A stretch of 64,000 nucleotides of DNA from Burkholderia arboris (GTDB lineage: Bacteria; Pseudomonadota; Gammaproteobacteria; Burkholderiales; Burkholderiaceae). A program made the translations under genes and the position numbers. A model generated the notes under the pieces. The model saw only the letters and a list, made by a program, of their open reading frames with translations, ran no database searches and was not told the origin of the DNA. This document shows positions 8,068-18,345 of this stretch, piece after piece (within the stretch, counting starts at the first letter, position 1; each line of letters begins with the position of its first letter). The stretch covers positions 62,001 to 126,000 of the forward strand of contig NZ_CABVPX010000010.1 in NCBI RefSeq assembly GCF_902499125.1. The letters are read 5' to 3'.

Positions 8068-10284
8068 TCACGGTTTCCAGCGATACATCAGCACCTTGCC
8101 GCGCGCGTCTTCCTCGACGAACACGAGGTATTCGCCGTTCTCGCGCCGGAATGCGCTGATGCCGAACGGCACGTCGACCCAGCCGGATGCCTTGCCGACC
8201 TCGGTGCCCGGGCTCATCACGCCCACTTCCTTGCCGGTGTCCTTGTCGTACACGTGGATCTTGCCGACCGGCTCCACGGTGAAGAGGTAACGGCCCTCGA
8301 CCGTGATCCCGATCAGGTCGAAGATCGGCTTCGCATCGAGCTTCCACGGCAGCGCCACCTGGTAGCGCATCACCGGCGAGCCCGTCGACCACTTGTCGAA
8401 ACGGATCAGCACGCGCCCCACTTCCTTGTTGATGCCCGGCTGCGGCGGCGCGTCGGCCGTGTAGCCGGTCACGTACAGCGTGTCGGTCTGCGGCTCGTAG
8501 ATCGAACGGCGCAGCTGCGTGAACGGCTGCGGCATCGGGTAGGTCGTGACCTTGTCATACGCGTAGATCGGGTTGCCGGCCTTGTCGACGCCGCCGTACT
8601 GGAAGCGATGGATGCCGCGCACGTCGCTGGTGCGCCAGATGTCGCCCTTCGTGTCGACCCACCAGCCCCAGCCGCCCGCCTTCGCCTTGCCGGTCGTGTT
8701 GATCTCGGCCTCGTCGGGATCGATCCGGCCGTTGCCGTTCGCGTCGCGCCACAGCCAGTCGCCGCCCGGCGGCTTGTTCGGCACCTTGTCGACCGGCCGC
8801 GCGCGGCCCGCGATCAGGCCCGACGGAATCGCGACCTCGCCGTCGCGCTTCGCGTCGAAGCGGTAAATCTTCAGGTGATCGGCGTACATGTCGGTCAGGT
8901 ACAGGAACGTGCGGCCGTCCAGACGACGCGCGATCGGCATGCCCGGCCACTGGTCGGTGTGGAACACCGGGTCGTCCGGATACTTGAAGCGGTTCGACAG
9001 GAAGCCGACGTATTTCCAGTCCTGGCCCGGCGGCTTCGACAGGTCGAGCTCGAAGCGCTTGTTGCCCGTGTACACGCTGTTCGGCCGCGCGGGGTCGAGC
9101 CACGCGCCATCGACGAACAGCAGCCCCTGCACCTGCCAGCGCGGCTTGCCGTCCGGCGTATAGCTTTCGAGTACCGCGCCGAGCCCGGCGCCGATCGTGT
9201 CGTGGCGCGGCCCGATGCCGTTCATCGACACATAAATGTTGCCCGCGCGGTCGACGCCGACGCCCGTCAGCCCGTTGAAGCGCTGCGGCCCCGGCCGCCC
9301 CGGCACGGGACCCGCGAAGATGCCGCCGCGCTCGCCGAACGTGCCCGACTGCGCATAGCCCTTGCCGCCTTTCGAGAAAATCAGGATCTGCTGGCGCGGC
9401 CCGTTGTCCGCGACGAGCACGCGCCCTTTCGCGTCGACCGCCACGTCCACCGCATCGGTGCCCTCCGGCAGCGCCGGCGCATCGTCGAGCTTGCGGCCGT
9501 CGGCTCGCACGTGCACGAGATGCGCGGGCCCGTTCAGCGTATCGGTCAGCAGCCACAGCGTGCCGTCGCCGGCGAGCGCGATGCGGCCCGGCTCGTGCGC
9601 GCTCCACGTCCCCTTCTGCTGCATCGTCTCCGCGTCGTAGACATCCACGACGTCACGCGAAGGATTCGTCGCGAACAGCGTCTTGTCGTCGGCCGCGAGG
9701 CCGCCCACTTCCGCCTTCGCCTCGCCGACTTCCGGGCGAGCGGGGGCCGGCACCTCGTTCATCATCATGAAGCTCGCGGCCATCCGCGCGCGGCCCGCGT
9801 CGGCGCGCCCGCCCGGCGCGACCTGCGGCGACGCGCGAAACGGCGCGGGCTGCTTCATGTCGCCGATCGTGCGGCGCGAGATGCCGAACCACTGCTTGCC
9901 CTTGTCCGGCCAGATGCCGGGGGATTGCAGGTGGCCGCGCTCATTGCCGACGCCGATCGCGACATACGCGTACTTGCTGTTCACGGCGATCGCGTTGCCG
10001 CCGAGATTGCCCCAGCCGTGCGTGCCGCCGGCGAAGCCGAGCATCTTCCCGTCCTGATAGACGCTCGCCTCGGCCCCGCTCTCGTCCCACGGCGCATTCG
10101 TATACACCTTGCCGTCAGGCGTCACCGCGATCGCGCGGATGTCGATCTGCGTCCAGCTGCCGTCGCCATAGCCGAACGTGTTGCCGATCCACGACGTCGT
10201 CGCGGGCAACACCGTTTCGGCCGGTGCAGCGCTCGTCAGCAGCGCTGCGCATACCGTCATGCCAACCAGAATCAGACGTCGCAA
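8068..10284 (-). CDS. bceP: Secreted NHL/beta-propeller protein with EF-hand loop (cepacian BceP)
   Basis: I place the start at TTG 10284: GGAG lies seven bases upstream and translation gives RRLILVGMTVCAALLTSAAPA, a good signal peptide ending A-P-A; an ATG at 10260 is the alternative. The mature part (about 710 residues) contains repeated D-x-x-G-x-(I/V)-Y/L-V-x-N/D/S blocks such as VGVDRAGNIYVSMNG and VAVDAKGRVLVADNG, the pattern of NHL-type beta-propellers. A calcium-binding EF-hand/dockerin-like loop, DANGNGRIDPDE, is at about residues 514-525. Published work places a periplasmic or hydrolase-like protein here in bce-II, as I recall; I see no glycoside-hydrolase catalytic motif I can name. 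It heads the bcePQR operon and presumably acts on exported polymer. Confidence 0.8.
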   Translation of the reverse strand: MRRLILVGMTVCAALLTSAAPAETVLPATTSWIGNTFGYGDGSWTQIDIRAIAVTPDGKVYTNAPWDESGAEASVYQDGKMLGFAGGTHGWGNLGGNAIAVNSKYAYVAIGVGNERGHLQSPGIWPDKGKQWFGISRRTIGDMKQPAPFRASPQVAPGGRADAGRARMAASFMMMNEVPAPARPEVGEAKAEVGGLAADDKTLFATNPSRDVVDVYDAETMQQKGTWSAHEPGRIALAGDGTLWLLTDTLNGPAHLVHVRADGRKLDDAPALPEGTDAVDVAVDAKGRVLVADNGPRQQILIFSKGGKGYAQSGTFGERGGIFAGPVPGRPGPQRFNGLTGVGVDRAGNIYVSMNGIGPRHDTIGAGLGAVLESYTPDGKPRWQVQGLLFVDGAWLDPARPNSVYTGNKRFELDLSKPPGQDWKYVGFLSNRFKYPDDPVFHTDQWPGMPIARRLDGRTFLYLTDMYADHLKIYRFDAKRDGEVAIPSGLIAGRARPVDKVPNKPPGGDWLWRDANGNGRIDPDEAEINTTGKAKAGGWGWWVDTKGDIWRTSDVRGIHRFQYGGVDKAGNPIYAYDKVTTYPMPQPFTQLRRSIYEPQTDTLYVTGYTADAPPQPGINKEVGRVLIRFDKWSTGSPVMRYQVALPWKLDAKPIFDLIGITVEGRYLFTVEPVGKIHVYDKDTGKEVGVMSPGTEVGKASGWVDVPFGISAFRRENGEYLVFVEEDARGKVLMYRWKP

Positions 10285-10728
10285 TGCGCTTCTCCAGACT
10301 TGATGCAACCGCGACCGGTATCGCAGCGGACTGCCGCCGGCGCACCCTGTCGCTAAATAGGTTTCAAACGTCGCGATGCAGGTTACAAGCAAAAATAATC
10401 ACAAGAAATTTGGAAATATTTGAGGATGTTTCTGCCTGAAATATCGAACCGGAACAGGCAGTAAATCGCAGCCGGAAACGGCAATAACGACCGCCTTTTG
10501 CTCGCCGTCACGTAGAAAATGCCGCTCCGCACCGCCTGTCGCACGTGCCCGGGCGCGAACCTTTCATCTCATGACCGTAATAATCGGCATTTGAATGTTT
10601 GTCGTCGGATAAATGACGCGCGTTTTTTTACCGATTTCTTTTCCCTAGAATCAATTTCGATTCGATATCCCATTTAAAGGCATGCAATACGTACACGCAT
10701 TGGCTACAGGCCGCGCAGGAGCCGGGCG
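10285..10728. promoter_or_regulatory. AT-rich divergent promoter region between bceP and bceO
   Basis: This 444-base gap separates the divergent bcePQR and bceONM operons and is clearly richer in A+T than its flanks. It holds an inverted repeat, CTGCCTG (10432-10438) with CAGGCAG (10455-10461), and TTCGATTCGATATCC (about 10661-10675), which resembles a string upstream of bceT. A TAGAAT at about 10647 is a possible -10 box for bceO but lacks a good -35. No sigma-54 GG-N10-GC site was found by eye. Confidence 0.5.
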
Positions 10729-11793
10729 ATGACGGCCCGCTCGCGCCCCGCCGACCTCGCCCCGCCGCAACACGGCCGCATCGTGCAGCTCGACGGACTG
10801 CGCGCGATCGCGGTGGGCGCCGTGTTCCTGCAGCACGCGCTGAAGGCGCCGCTGTGGATGGGTGTCGACCTGTTCTTCGTGCTGAGCGGCCTGCTGATCA
10901 CCGGCATCCTGCTCGATCGCAAGGCGCGCGGGCAGTCGTACTTCAGCCACTTCTACGCGCGCCGCGTGCGCCGCATCCTGCCGCCGTACGTGCTGCTGCT
11001 GGTGGTATCGACGATCCTGTTCGGCGCGAGCTGGCTGCCGCACTGGCCGTGGTTCGCATTTTTCTCGACCAACATCGGGCTGTCGCTCGGCAGCATCGGC
11101 CACGACAGCCTGAACGTGCTGTGGTCGCTCGCGGTCGAGGAGCAGTTTTATATTTTCTGGCCGTTCGTCGTGCTGTGGTGCTCGGAGCGCGCGCTGCTGT
11201 GGGTCGCCGCCGCGCTGGTCGTCGCCGCACCCGTGCTGCGCGCGATCGCGACGCCGTGGTTCGATTCGTTCTGGCCGATCTACTACCTGACGCCGTTCCG
11301 GATGGACCTGCTCGCGGCCGGCGCACTGCTCGCGATCGTGCTGCGCCGCGACCGGCGCGCGCTGGAGCCGTTCTATCCGCTCGCGATCCTCGGCGCGCTC
11401 GTATCGCTCGCGATCCTCGGCTGGCTGCACCTGTCGTTCCCGCGCTTTCGCGCCGCGAACACACCGCTGTCGAACGCGGCGCTCTACAGCATCTCGCTGC
11501 TGCTGTGCACGTCGATCGTCGTGATCGCGCTGCGCGGCCGCGGCCTCGTGCAACGCGTGCTGACCAACCCGATGCTCGTCTACGTCGGCACCGTCAGCTA
11601 CACCGTCTACCTGATTCACCTGAGCGTGCTGTATGCGCTCTGGCCGCTGCACCTGAACCGCTTCGTCACGGCCGCGCTCGCACTGGCGATCACGCTCGCG
11701 TACGCGACCCTGAGCTGGTACGGCTTCGAACGACGCCTGACGCGCGGCCCCGCACGCAGCACGCTGCCGGCCGCCGCCAGCACGACTGCCTGA
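10729..11793 (+). CDS. bceO: Acyltransferase-3 family membrane O-acyltransferase (cepacian BceO)
   Basis: A 354-residue multi-pass protein. Family marks are clear: LDGLRAIAVGAVFLQHA at residues 19-35 (R-x10-H motif), GVDLFFVLSGLLITG, and SLAVEEQFYIFWPF near residue 133. About nine further hydrophobic helices follow, with the typical W-Y-x-F-E-R-R ending. The ATG at 10729 has AGGAG seven bases upstream (10717-10721). It begins the plus-strand operon bceO-bceN-bceM, with bceN 36 bases downstream. Predicted role: O-acetylation of cepacian sugars at the inner membrane. Confidence 0.9.
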   Translation: MTARSRPADLAPPQHGRIVQLDGLRAIAVGAVFLQHALKAPLWMGVDLFFVLSGLLITGILLDRKARGQSYFSHFYARRVRRILPPYVLLLVVSTILFGASWLPHWPWFAFFSTNIGLSLGSIGHDSLNVLWSLAVEEQFYIFWPFVVLWCSERALLWVAAALVVAAPVLRAIATPWFDSFWPIYYLTPFRMDLLAAGALLAIVLRRDRRALEPFYPLAILGALVSLAILGWLHLSFPRFRAANTPLSNAALYSISLLLCTSIVVIALRGRGLVQRVLTNPMLVYVGTVSYTVYLIHLSVLYALWPLHLNRFVTAALALAITLAYATLSWYGFERRLTRGPARSTLPAAASTTA

Positions 11794-13936
<2,143 letters not shown>

Positions 13937-13954
13937 GGCTGCCTGCCGGCGCGC

Positions 13955-15145
13955 TCAGCCTTCAAGACCGCGTGCGAGATCGTTGCGGACGTCGTTCGCG
14001 TGCTCGAGGCCGACCGCGAGGCGGATCAGCCCTTCGGTGATTCCGGCTGCCGCGCGCGCTTCCGGCGTGATACGGCCGTGCGTCGTGGTGGCCGGATGCG
14101 TGATCGTCGTGCGCGTGTCGCCGAGGTTGCCGGTGATCGACACGAGCTTCGTGCCGTCGATCACGCGCCATGCGTTCGCGCGCTGCTGCTCGGGCGTGTC
14201 GCCCTTCAGCTCGAACGACACGATCGCGCCGCCCGCCTTCTGCTGGCGCTTCGCGAGCTCATGCTGCGGGTGCGATTCGAGGCCCGGATAGAACACGCGC
14301 GCAACGGCCGGATGCGAATCGAGCCAGCGCGCGATTTCCAGCGCATTCGCCGATTGCTTCTCGACCCGCAGCGACAGCGTCTCCATCCCCTTCAGCAGCA
14401 CCCACGCGTTGAAGGCCGACAGTGTCGGGCCCGCGCTGCGCACGAACGGGAACACCTTGCCCATGATGAATTCCTTCGTGCCGACCAGCGCGCCGCCGAG
14501 CACGCGGCCCTGCCCGTCGAGGAATTTCGTCGCCGAGTGCATCACGACATCCGCGCCGAGCTTCAGCGGCTGCTGCAGCACCGGGCTGCAGAAACAGTTG
14601 TCGACGACGAACAGCGCGTTCGCGGCCTTCGCGATCTTGCCGATCGCCTCGATGTCGGCGAGTTCGGTCAGCGGGTTCGACGGCGTCTCGAGGAAGAACA
14701 TCTTCGTTTCCGGCCGCACCGCTTCCTGCCACGCGTTCAGGTCGGTCGGGTCGACGAAGGTCGTCGTGATCCCGAACTTGCTGAAGATCTGCGAGAACAT
14801 CCCGAGCGTCGAGCCGAACAGGCTGCGCGAGCTGACGAGGTGGTCGCCTGCCTGCAGCGCGGACATCACGACCGACATGATCGCGGCCATCCCCGACGCC
14901 GTCGCGATGCACGCCTCGCCGCCCTCGAGCGCCGCGAGACGCTCCTGGAACATGGTGACGGTCGGGTTCGTGAAGCGCGAATAGGTGAAGTAGTCTTCCG
15001 AGTTCGCGAAGCGCTCGGCCGCGTCGGCCGCGCTCGAGAAGCAGAAGCTCGACGTGAGGAACAGCGCTTCCGAGTGCTCGTTGAAGTCGCTGCGCAGCGT
15101 GCCTGCGCGCACGGCAAGCGTGTCGAAGTTGAGGGAGTCGTCCAT
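13955..15145 (-). CDS. metZ: O-succinylhomoserine sulfhydrylase
   Basis: A 396-residue PLP enzyme of the Cys/Met metabolism family. It makes homocysteine from O-succinyl- or O-acetylhomoserine and sulfide in methionine synthesis. The PLP lysine lies in SATKFLDGQGR; TYSRFTNPTVTMFQERLAAL and ATASGMAAI are family hallmarks. MDDSLNFDTLAVRAGTLR is the usual N-terminus, so I take ATG 15145 rather than the upstream ATG at 15172; neither has a strong ribosome-binding site. The 245 bases between purF and metZ hold a SAM-II-like motif, a hairpin and a U-tract terminator, suggesting control by S-adenosylmethionine. Confidence 0.92.
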   Translation of the reverse strand: MDDSLNFDTLAVRAGTLRSDFNEHSEALFLTSSFCFSSAADAAERFANSEDYFTYSRFTNPTVTMFQERLAALEGGEACIATASGMAAIMSVVMSALQAGDHLVSSRSLFGSTLGMFSQIFSKFGITTTFVDPTDLNAWQEAVRPETKMFFLETPSNPLTELADIEAIGKIAKAANALFVVDNCFCSPVLQQPLKLGADVVMHSATKFLDGQGRVLGGALVGTKEFIMGKVFPFVRSAGPTLSAFNAWVLLKGMETLSLRVEKQSANALEIARWLDSHPAVARVFYPGLESHPQHELAKRQQKAGGAIVSFELKGDTPEQQRANAWRVIDGTKLVSITGNLGDTRTTITHPATTTHGRITPEARAAAGITEGLIRLAVGLEHANDVRNDLARGLEG

Positions 15146-15200
15146 GTTCCGTTTTCCGTATCCGATGGCCACGCGCGTCGCGCAGGCCAGACAAAACCAG

Positions 15201-15243
15201 GCCCAAAAACAAAAAGCCCGCTATGCGTCTGCATCAGCGGGCT
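15201..15243 (-). terminator. Strong intrinsic terminator between purF and metZ
   Basis: AGCCCGCT (15215-15222) pairs with AGCGGGCT (15236-15243) and the stem continues ATGC/GCAT across a single bulged C to a GTCT loop, 12 bp in all. On the minus strand it is followed by TTTTTGTTTTTGGG. It can end the purF operon, serve as the expression platform of the candidate metZ riboswitch, or both. Confidence 0.85.
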
Positions 15244-15291
15244 TCGGTGCGGTACGACAGCGATCGACTCGGGCCGGCTGTCGCCGGCCTT

Positions 15292-15348
15292 CGCTTTAGC
15301 TGTTTTGGGAAGTCGCCCCGCGTCCGCAAGCTGATATCAAATCGACGC
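15292..15348 (-). promoter_or_regulatory. SAM-II-like riboswitch candidate in the metZ leader
   Basis: Reading the minus strand from 15348: GCGTC, then GATTTG (15343-15338), GCTTGCG (15331-15325), the closing strand GACGC (15324-15320), an inserted GGG..CCC hairpin (15319-15307), AAAACA, and GCTAAAG (15300-15294). The known SAM-II (metA) aptamer has a short P1 helix, GAUUUG in loop 1, GCUUGC before the closing strand and GCUAAAG at its 3' end, in this order. The pseudoknot helix P2 is not clearly conserved here (only an AGCU/AGCU pairing is possible), so this is a candidate, not a call. Downstream come a GGCCGGC/GCCGGCC hairpin and the 15201-15243 terminator. Confidence 0.42.
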
Positions 15349-15391
15349 AAGGCCACATCCTATCACGCTTCGCCGGAAGCGTGCGCCGGTG

Positions 15392-16924
15392 TCACTCGAC
15401 CGACAACTGCAGGTTCATCTGCGAACGCTCGGTGTCGCCGGCGGTGTCCCGATCGGCCTGCGACGCCGGCGCGAGACGCGCGCGCTCGATCGCATCGAGA
15501 TACTCGGGCGTCACGTCGCCGGTGATGTAGTTGCCGTCGAAGCACGACGCCTCGAAGCGCTCGAGCTTCGGGTTGATGTCGCGCACCGCGCGGCGCAGGT
15601 CGTCGACGTCCTGATAGATCAGGTGGTCGGCGCCGATCATCTTCGCGACTTCTTCGTCGGTGCGGCCGTGTGCGACCAGCTCGCCGCGCGTCGGCATGTC
15701 GATGCCGTACACGTTCGGGAACTTCACGGGCGGCGCGGCCGACGCGAAGATCACCGACTTCGCGCCCGCATCGCGCGCCATCTGCACGATTTCATGCGAG
15801 GTCGTGCCGCGCACGATCGAGTCGTCGACGATCAGGACGTTCTTGTCCTTGAACTCGATGCTCATCGCGTTGAGCTTCTGGCGCACCGACTTCTTGCGCA
15901 CGGCCTGCCCCGGCATGATGAACGTACGGCCGACGTAGCGGTTCTTGAAGAAGCCCTCGCGATACTCGACGCCGAGCTTCGCGGCGACCTGCATCGCGGC
16001 CGGGCGCGACGAATCGGGAATCGGCATCACGACGTCGATCGGCACGTTCGGCAGCTCGCGCTTGATCTTCTCGGCGAGATAGTCGCCCATGCGCAGGCGC
16101 ACGTTGTAGACGGGCACGCCGTCGAGGCACGAATCCGGACGCGCGAGGTACACGTATTCGAACATGCACGGGTTCAGCGTCGGCTGCTCCGCGCACTGCT
16201 GGCTGTGGAAGTTGCCGGCCGGATCGATGAAGATCGCTTCACCCGGCTGCACGTCACGCACGAATTCGAAACCGATGCCTTCGACGGCCACCGACTCCGA
16301 CGCGACCATCCACTCGGTGCCGTGTTCCGTTTCGAGCTTGCCGATGCACAGCGGGCGGATGCCGAACGGATCGCGGAACGCGAGCAGGCCGTAGCCGGCG
16401 ATCAGCGACACGATCGCGTACGAACCCTGCAGGCGGCGATGCACGCCCGAGACCGCCTTGAACACCGACGCCGGATCGAGCTCGAGGCCCGTCGTCGACA
16501 GCTGCAGTTCGTGCGCGAACACGTTGAGCAGCACTTCGCTGTCGGAATTGGTGTTGATGTGCCGGCGGTCGATCCGGAACATCTCGTCCTTCAGTTGCTG
16601 CCAGTTCGTCAGGTTGCCGTTGTGCGCGAGGATGATCCCGAACGGCGCGTTCACGTAGAACGGCTGCGCCTCGGCTTCGCTCGACGCCGAACCGGCCGTC
16701 GGGTAGCGCACCTGGCCGATGCCGTAGGTGCCGGGCAGGCTGCGCATGTTGCGCGTGCGGAACACGTCGCGCACCATGCCGTTCGCCTTGTACATGTGGA
16801 AATTGCTGCCGTCCGCCGTCGCGATGCCCGCCGCGTCCTGACCGCGATGCTGCAGCAGCAGCAGGCTGTCATAGATCAGCTGATTGACCGGGGATTGGGA
16901 GATAACACCTACGATGCCGCACAT
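15392..16924 (-). CDS. purF: Amidophosphoribosyltransferase
   Basis: A 510-residue enzyme for the first step of purine synthesis, PRPP plus glutamine to 5-phosphoribosylamine. The N-terminal nucleophile glutamine amidotransferase begins MCGIVGVISQSP, with Cys2 as catalytic residue after Met removal. The C-terminal PRTase domain has the PRPP loop VLIVDDSIVRGTTS near residue 364. Length is normal. It is the last gene of the conserved folC-dedD-cvpA-purF string, as in many gamma- and beta-proteobacteria, 51 bases after cvpA. Confidence 0.96.
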   Translation of the reverse strand: MCGIVGVISQSPVNQLIYDSLLLLQHRGQDAAGIATADGSNFHMYKANGMVRDVFRTRNMRSLPGTYGIGQVRYPTAGSASSEAEAQPFYVNAPFGIILAHNGNLTNWQQLKDEMFRIDRRHINTNSDSEVLLNVFAHELQLSTTGLELDPASVFKAVSGVHRRLQGSYAIVSLIAGYGLLAFRDPFGIRPLCIGKLETEHGTEWMVASESVAVEGIGFEFVRDVQPGEAIFIDPAGNFHSQQCAEQPTLNPCMFEYVYLARPDSCLDGVPVYNVRLRMGDYLAEKIKRELPNVPIDVVMPIPDSSRPAAMQVAAKLGVEYREGFFKNRYVGRTFIMPGQAVRKKSVRQKLNAMSIEFKDKNVLIVDDSIVRGTTSHEIVQMARDAGAKSVIFASAAPPVKFPNVYGIDMPTRGELVAHGRTDEEVAKMIGADHLIYQDVDDLRRAVRDINPKLERFEASCFDGNYITGDVTPEYLDAIERARLAPASQADRDTAGDTERSQMNLQLSVE

Positions 16925-16975
16925 GGCATGTCCTTCAAGATGACAAAATCGGTTCCGTCCTGCCCGGCCGCGTCG

Positions 16976-17470
16976 TCACACGCGTACGTACTGGGCCATG
17001 CCGTCGGGCAGGAGCTGCTTCAGCTCGTGCACGCCCTGTTCGGCGAAAGGACGCAAGAGCGCATTGCGCCAGAAATCCTGTTTGGGCAGTTCGGTCAGCC
17101 CGGCCGCCGCGACCAGCAGCACCACCAGCACACAGCCGCGGACGAGCCCGAACATCATGCCCAGCGAGCGGTCTACGCCGCCCAGGCCACTCGCCTGCGC
17201 GATCCGCGACAGCAACGCGTTTGCGACACCGGCGACCAGCACGACGCCGATCACGAGCAGCGCGAAGGCGATCACCCATTGCGTCAGCGCACCGCCCGGC
17301 CAGTTCGCCGGAATGTACGGCACGACCAGCCCGACGTAGCGGCCCGCGATCACGATCGCCGCGATCCAGCCGATCAGCCCGAATATCTCCGACACGAAGC
17401 CGCGCCACGCACCGCGCAGCGCCGACAACACGATCACCGCCAATACAGCGTAGTCGAAAGCCGTCAGCAT
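16976..17470 (-). CDS. cvpA: CvpA family inner-membrane protein
   Basis: A 164-residue protein with four hydrophobic helices. The start MLTAFDYAVLAVIVLSALRG and the segment G-F-V-S-E-I-F-G-L are typical of CvpA (colicin V production protein), an inner-membrane protein needed for envelope homeostasis in enteric bacteria. It sits between dedD (six bases upstream) and purF, its usual place. Exact biochemical role unknown. Confidence 0.9.
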   Translation of the reverse strand: MLTAFDYAVLAVIVLSALRGAWRGFVSEIFGLIGWIAAIVIAGRYVGLVVPYIPANWPGGALTQWVIAFALLVIGVVLVAGVANALLSRIAQASGLGGVDRSLGMMFGLVRGCVLVVLLVAAAGLTELPKQDFWRNALLRPFAEQGVHELKQLLPDGMAQYVRV

Positions 17471-17476
17471 CGTGCG

Positions 17477-18316
17477 TTATTGCGTCAGACCGGCTTCGCG
17501 CACCTTCGCGATCGCGGCGGAGGCCGCCGAGCGATCCGCGAACGGGCCGGCACGCAACAGTGTAGCCGTGCTGCCGTCTGCCTGCTTGCGATGCTCGACA
17601 TATGCGGGCACACCCGCCGATTTCAATTTGGTCGCCCACGAACGGGCCGTCGCGTCATCCTTGAACGACCCGAGCTGCACCGCGAAGCGCGCACCGGCCG
17701 GCGAGGCCGGCGACGATGCGTCGCCGCTGTCCGGGCTCGCGGCGTCGGCATTCGCGACGGTGGCGGGCGCGGGTTTCGGCGCAGCCGGTTTCGCCGCGGG
17801 GGCGGCCGGCTTCGGCGCGGGCTTCGGCGGCGTCACGCTCGCGGTGGTCGTCGTATCGGGTTTCGCGGCCGGCTTGGCTGCGGGCGCCGGCACAGGTGCC
17901 GGTGCGGCCACAACGGCCGTATCGGATGCCGGCGGCTCGTCATGCGCGACGCCGGCCTGCACGTCGGACGCATCGTCGTCGCGCGGCGCGACCGCCTGGT
18001 GCGCGGGCCGGTTCGGGATGTCGATCGCGATGTCGTCCGTGACCGGCTTCGGGTGCGAATCGAGCACCATCGGCAGCACGATCACGGCCGCCACGACGAG
18101 CGCGATCGCACCCACGAGGCGACGGCGTGCGCGTTGCTTTTCTGGAAGGGTCGGATCGAGGAGCAGCGCGTCCGATTCCGGACGCTCGGTGCGGCGCGAG
18201 CGGCGCTCGACGCGTTCAGTGGTGCGCTCCGTGCGCACGTTCCGGGAGGTCCCGGTGCGACCGCCGCGCCGCGGGGGCGCGTCGTCGTCTTTTTTGCCGA
18301 ACGAGAAAATTCCCAT
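17477..18316 (-). CDS. dedD: SPOR-domain cell-division protein, DedD-like
   Basis: A 279-residue bitopic protein. A basic cytoplasmic segment (1-67) is followed by one membrane helix (about 68-85, VGAIALVVAAVIVLPMVL), a long proline/alanine/lysine-rich periplasmic linker (about 110-200) and a C-terminal SPOR domain (about 205-275, beginning RFAVQLGSFKDDATARSWA). SPOR domains bind denuded septal peptidoglycan. The architecture and the folC-dedD-cvpA context match DedD. Confidence 0.88.
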   Translation of the reverse strand: MGIFSFGKKDDDAPPRRGGRTGTSRNVRTERTTERVERRSRRTERPESDALLLDPTLPEKQRARRRLVGAIALVVAAVIVLPMVLDSHPKPVTDDIAIDIPNRPAHQAVAPRDDDASDVQAGVAHDEPPASDTAVVAAPAPVPAPAAKPAAKPDTTTTASVTPPKPAPKPAAPAAKPAAPKPAPATVANADAASPDSGDASSPASPAGARFAVQLGSFKDDATARSWATKLKSAGVPAYVEHRKQADGSTATLLRAGPFADRSAASAAIAKVREAGLTQ

Positions 18317-18345
18317 GAATGGCTGAGTCCGAAACTGCCCGTCAG

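Noticed and set aside
8035-10356. 773-residue plus-strand open frame
   Set aside because: Antisense of bceP, with the typical composition of reverse-frame GC artefacts.
15299-15361. 20-residue frame MWPCVDLISACGRGATSQNS in the metZ leader
   Set aside because: Has two Cys codons but no Met enrichment and no ribosome-binding site; it overlaps the SAM-II-like motif, which explains the sequence better.
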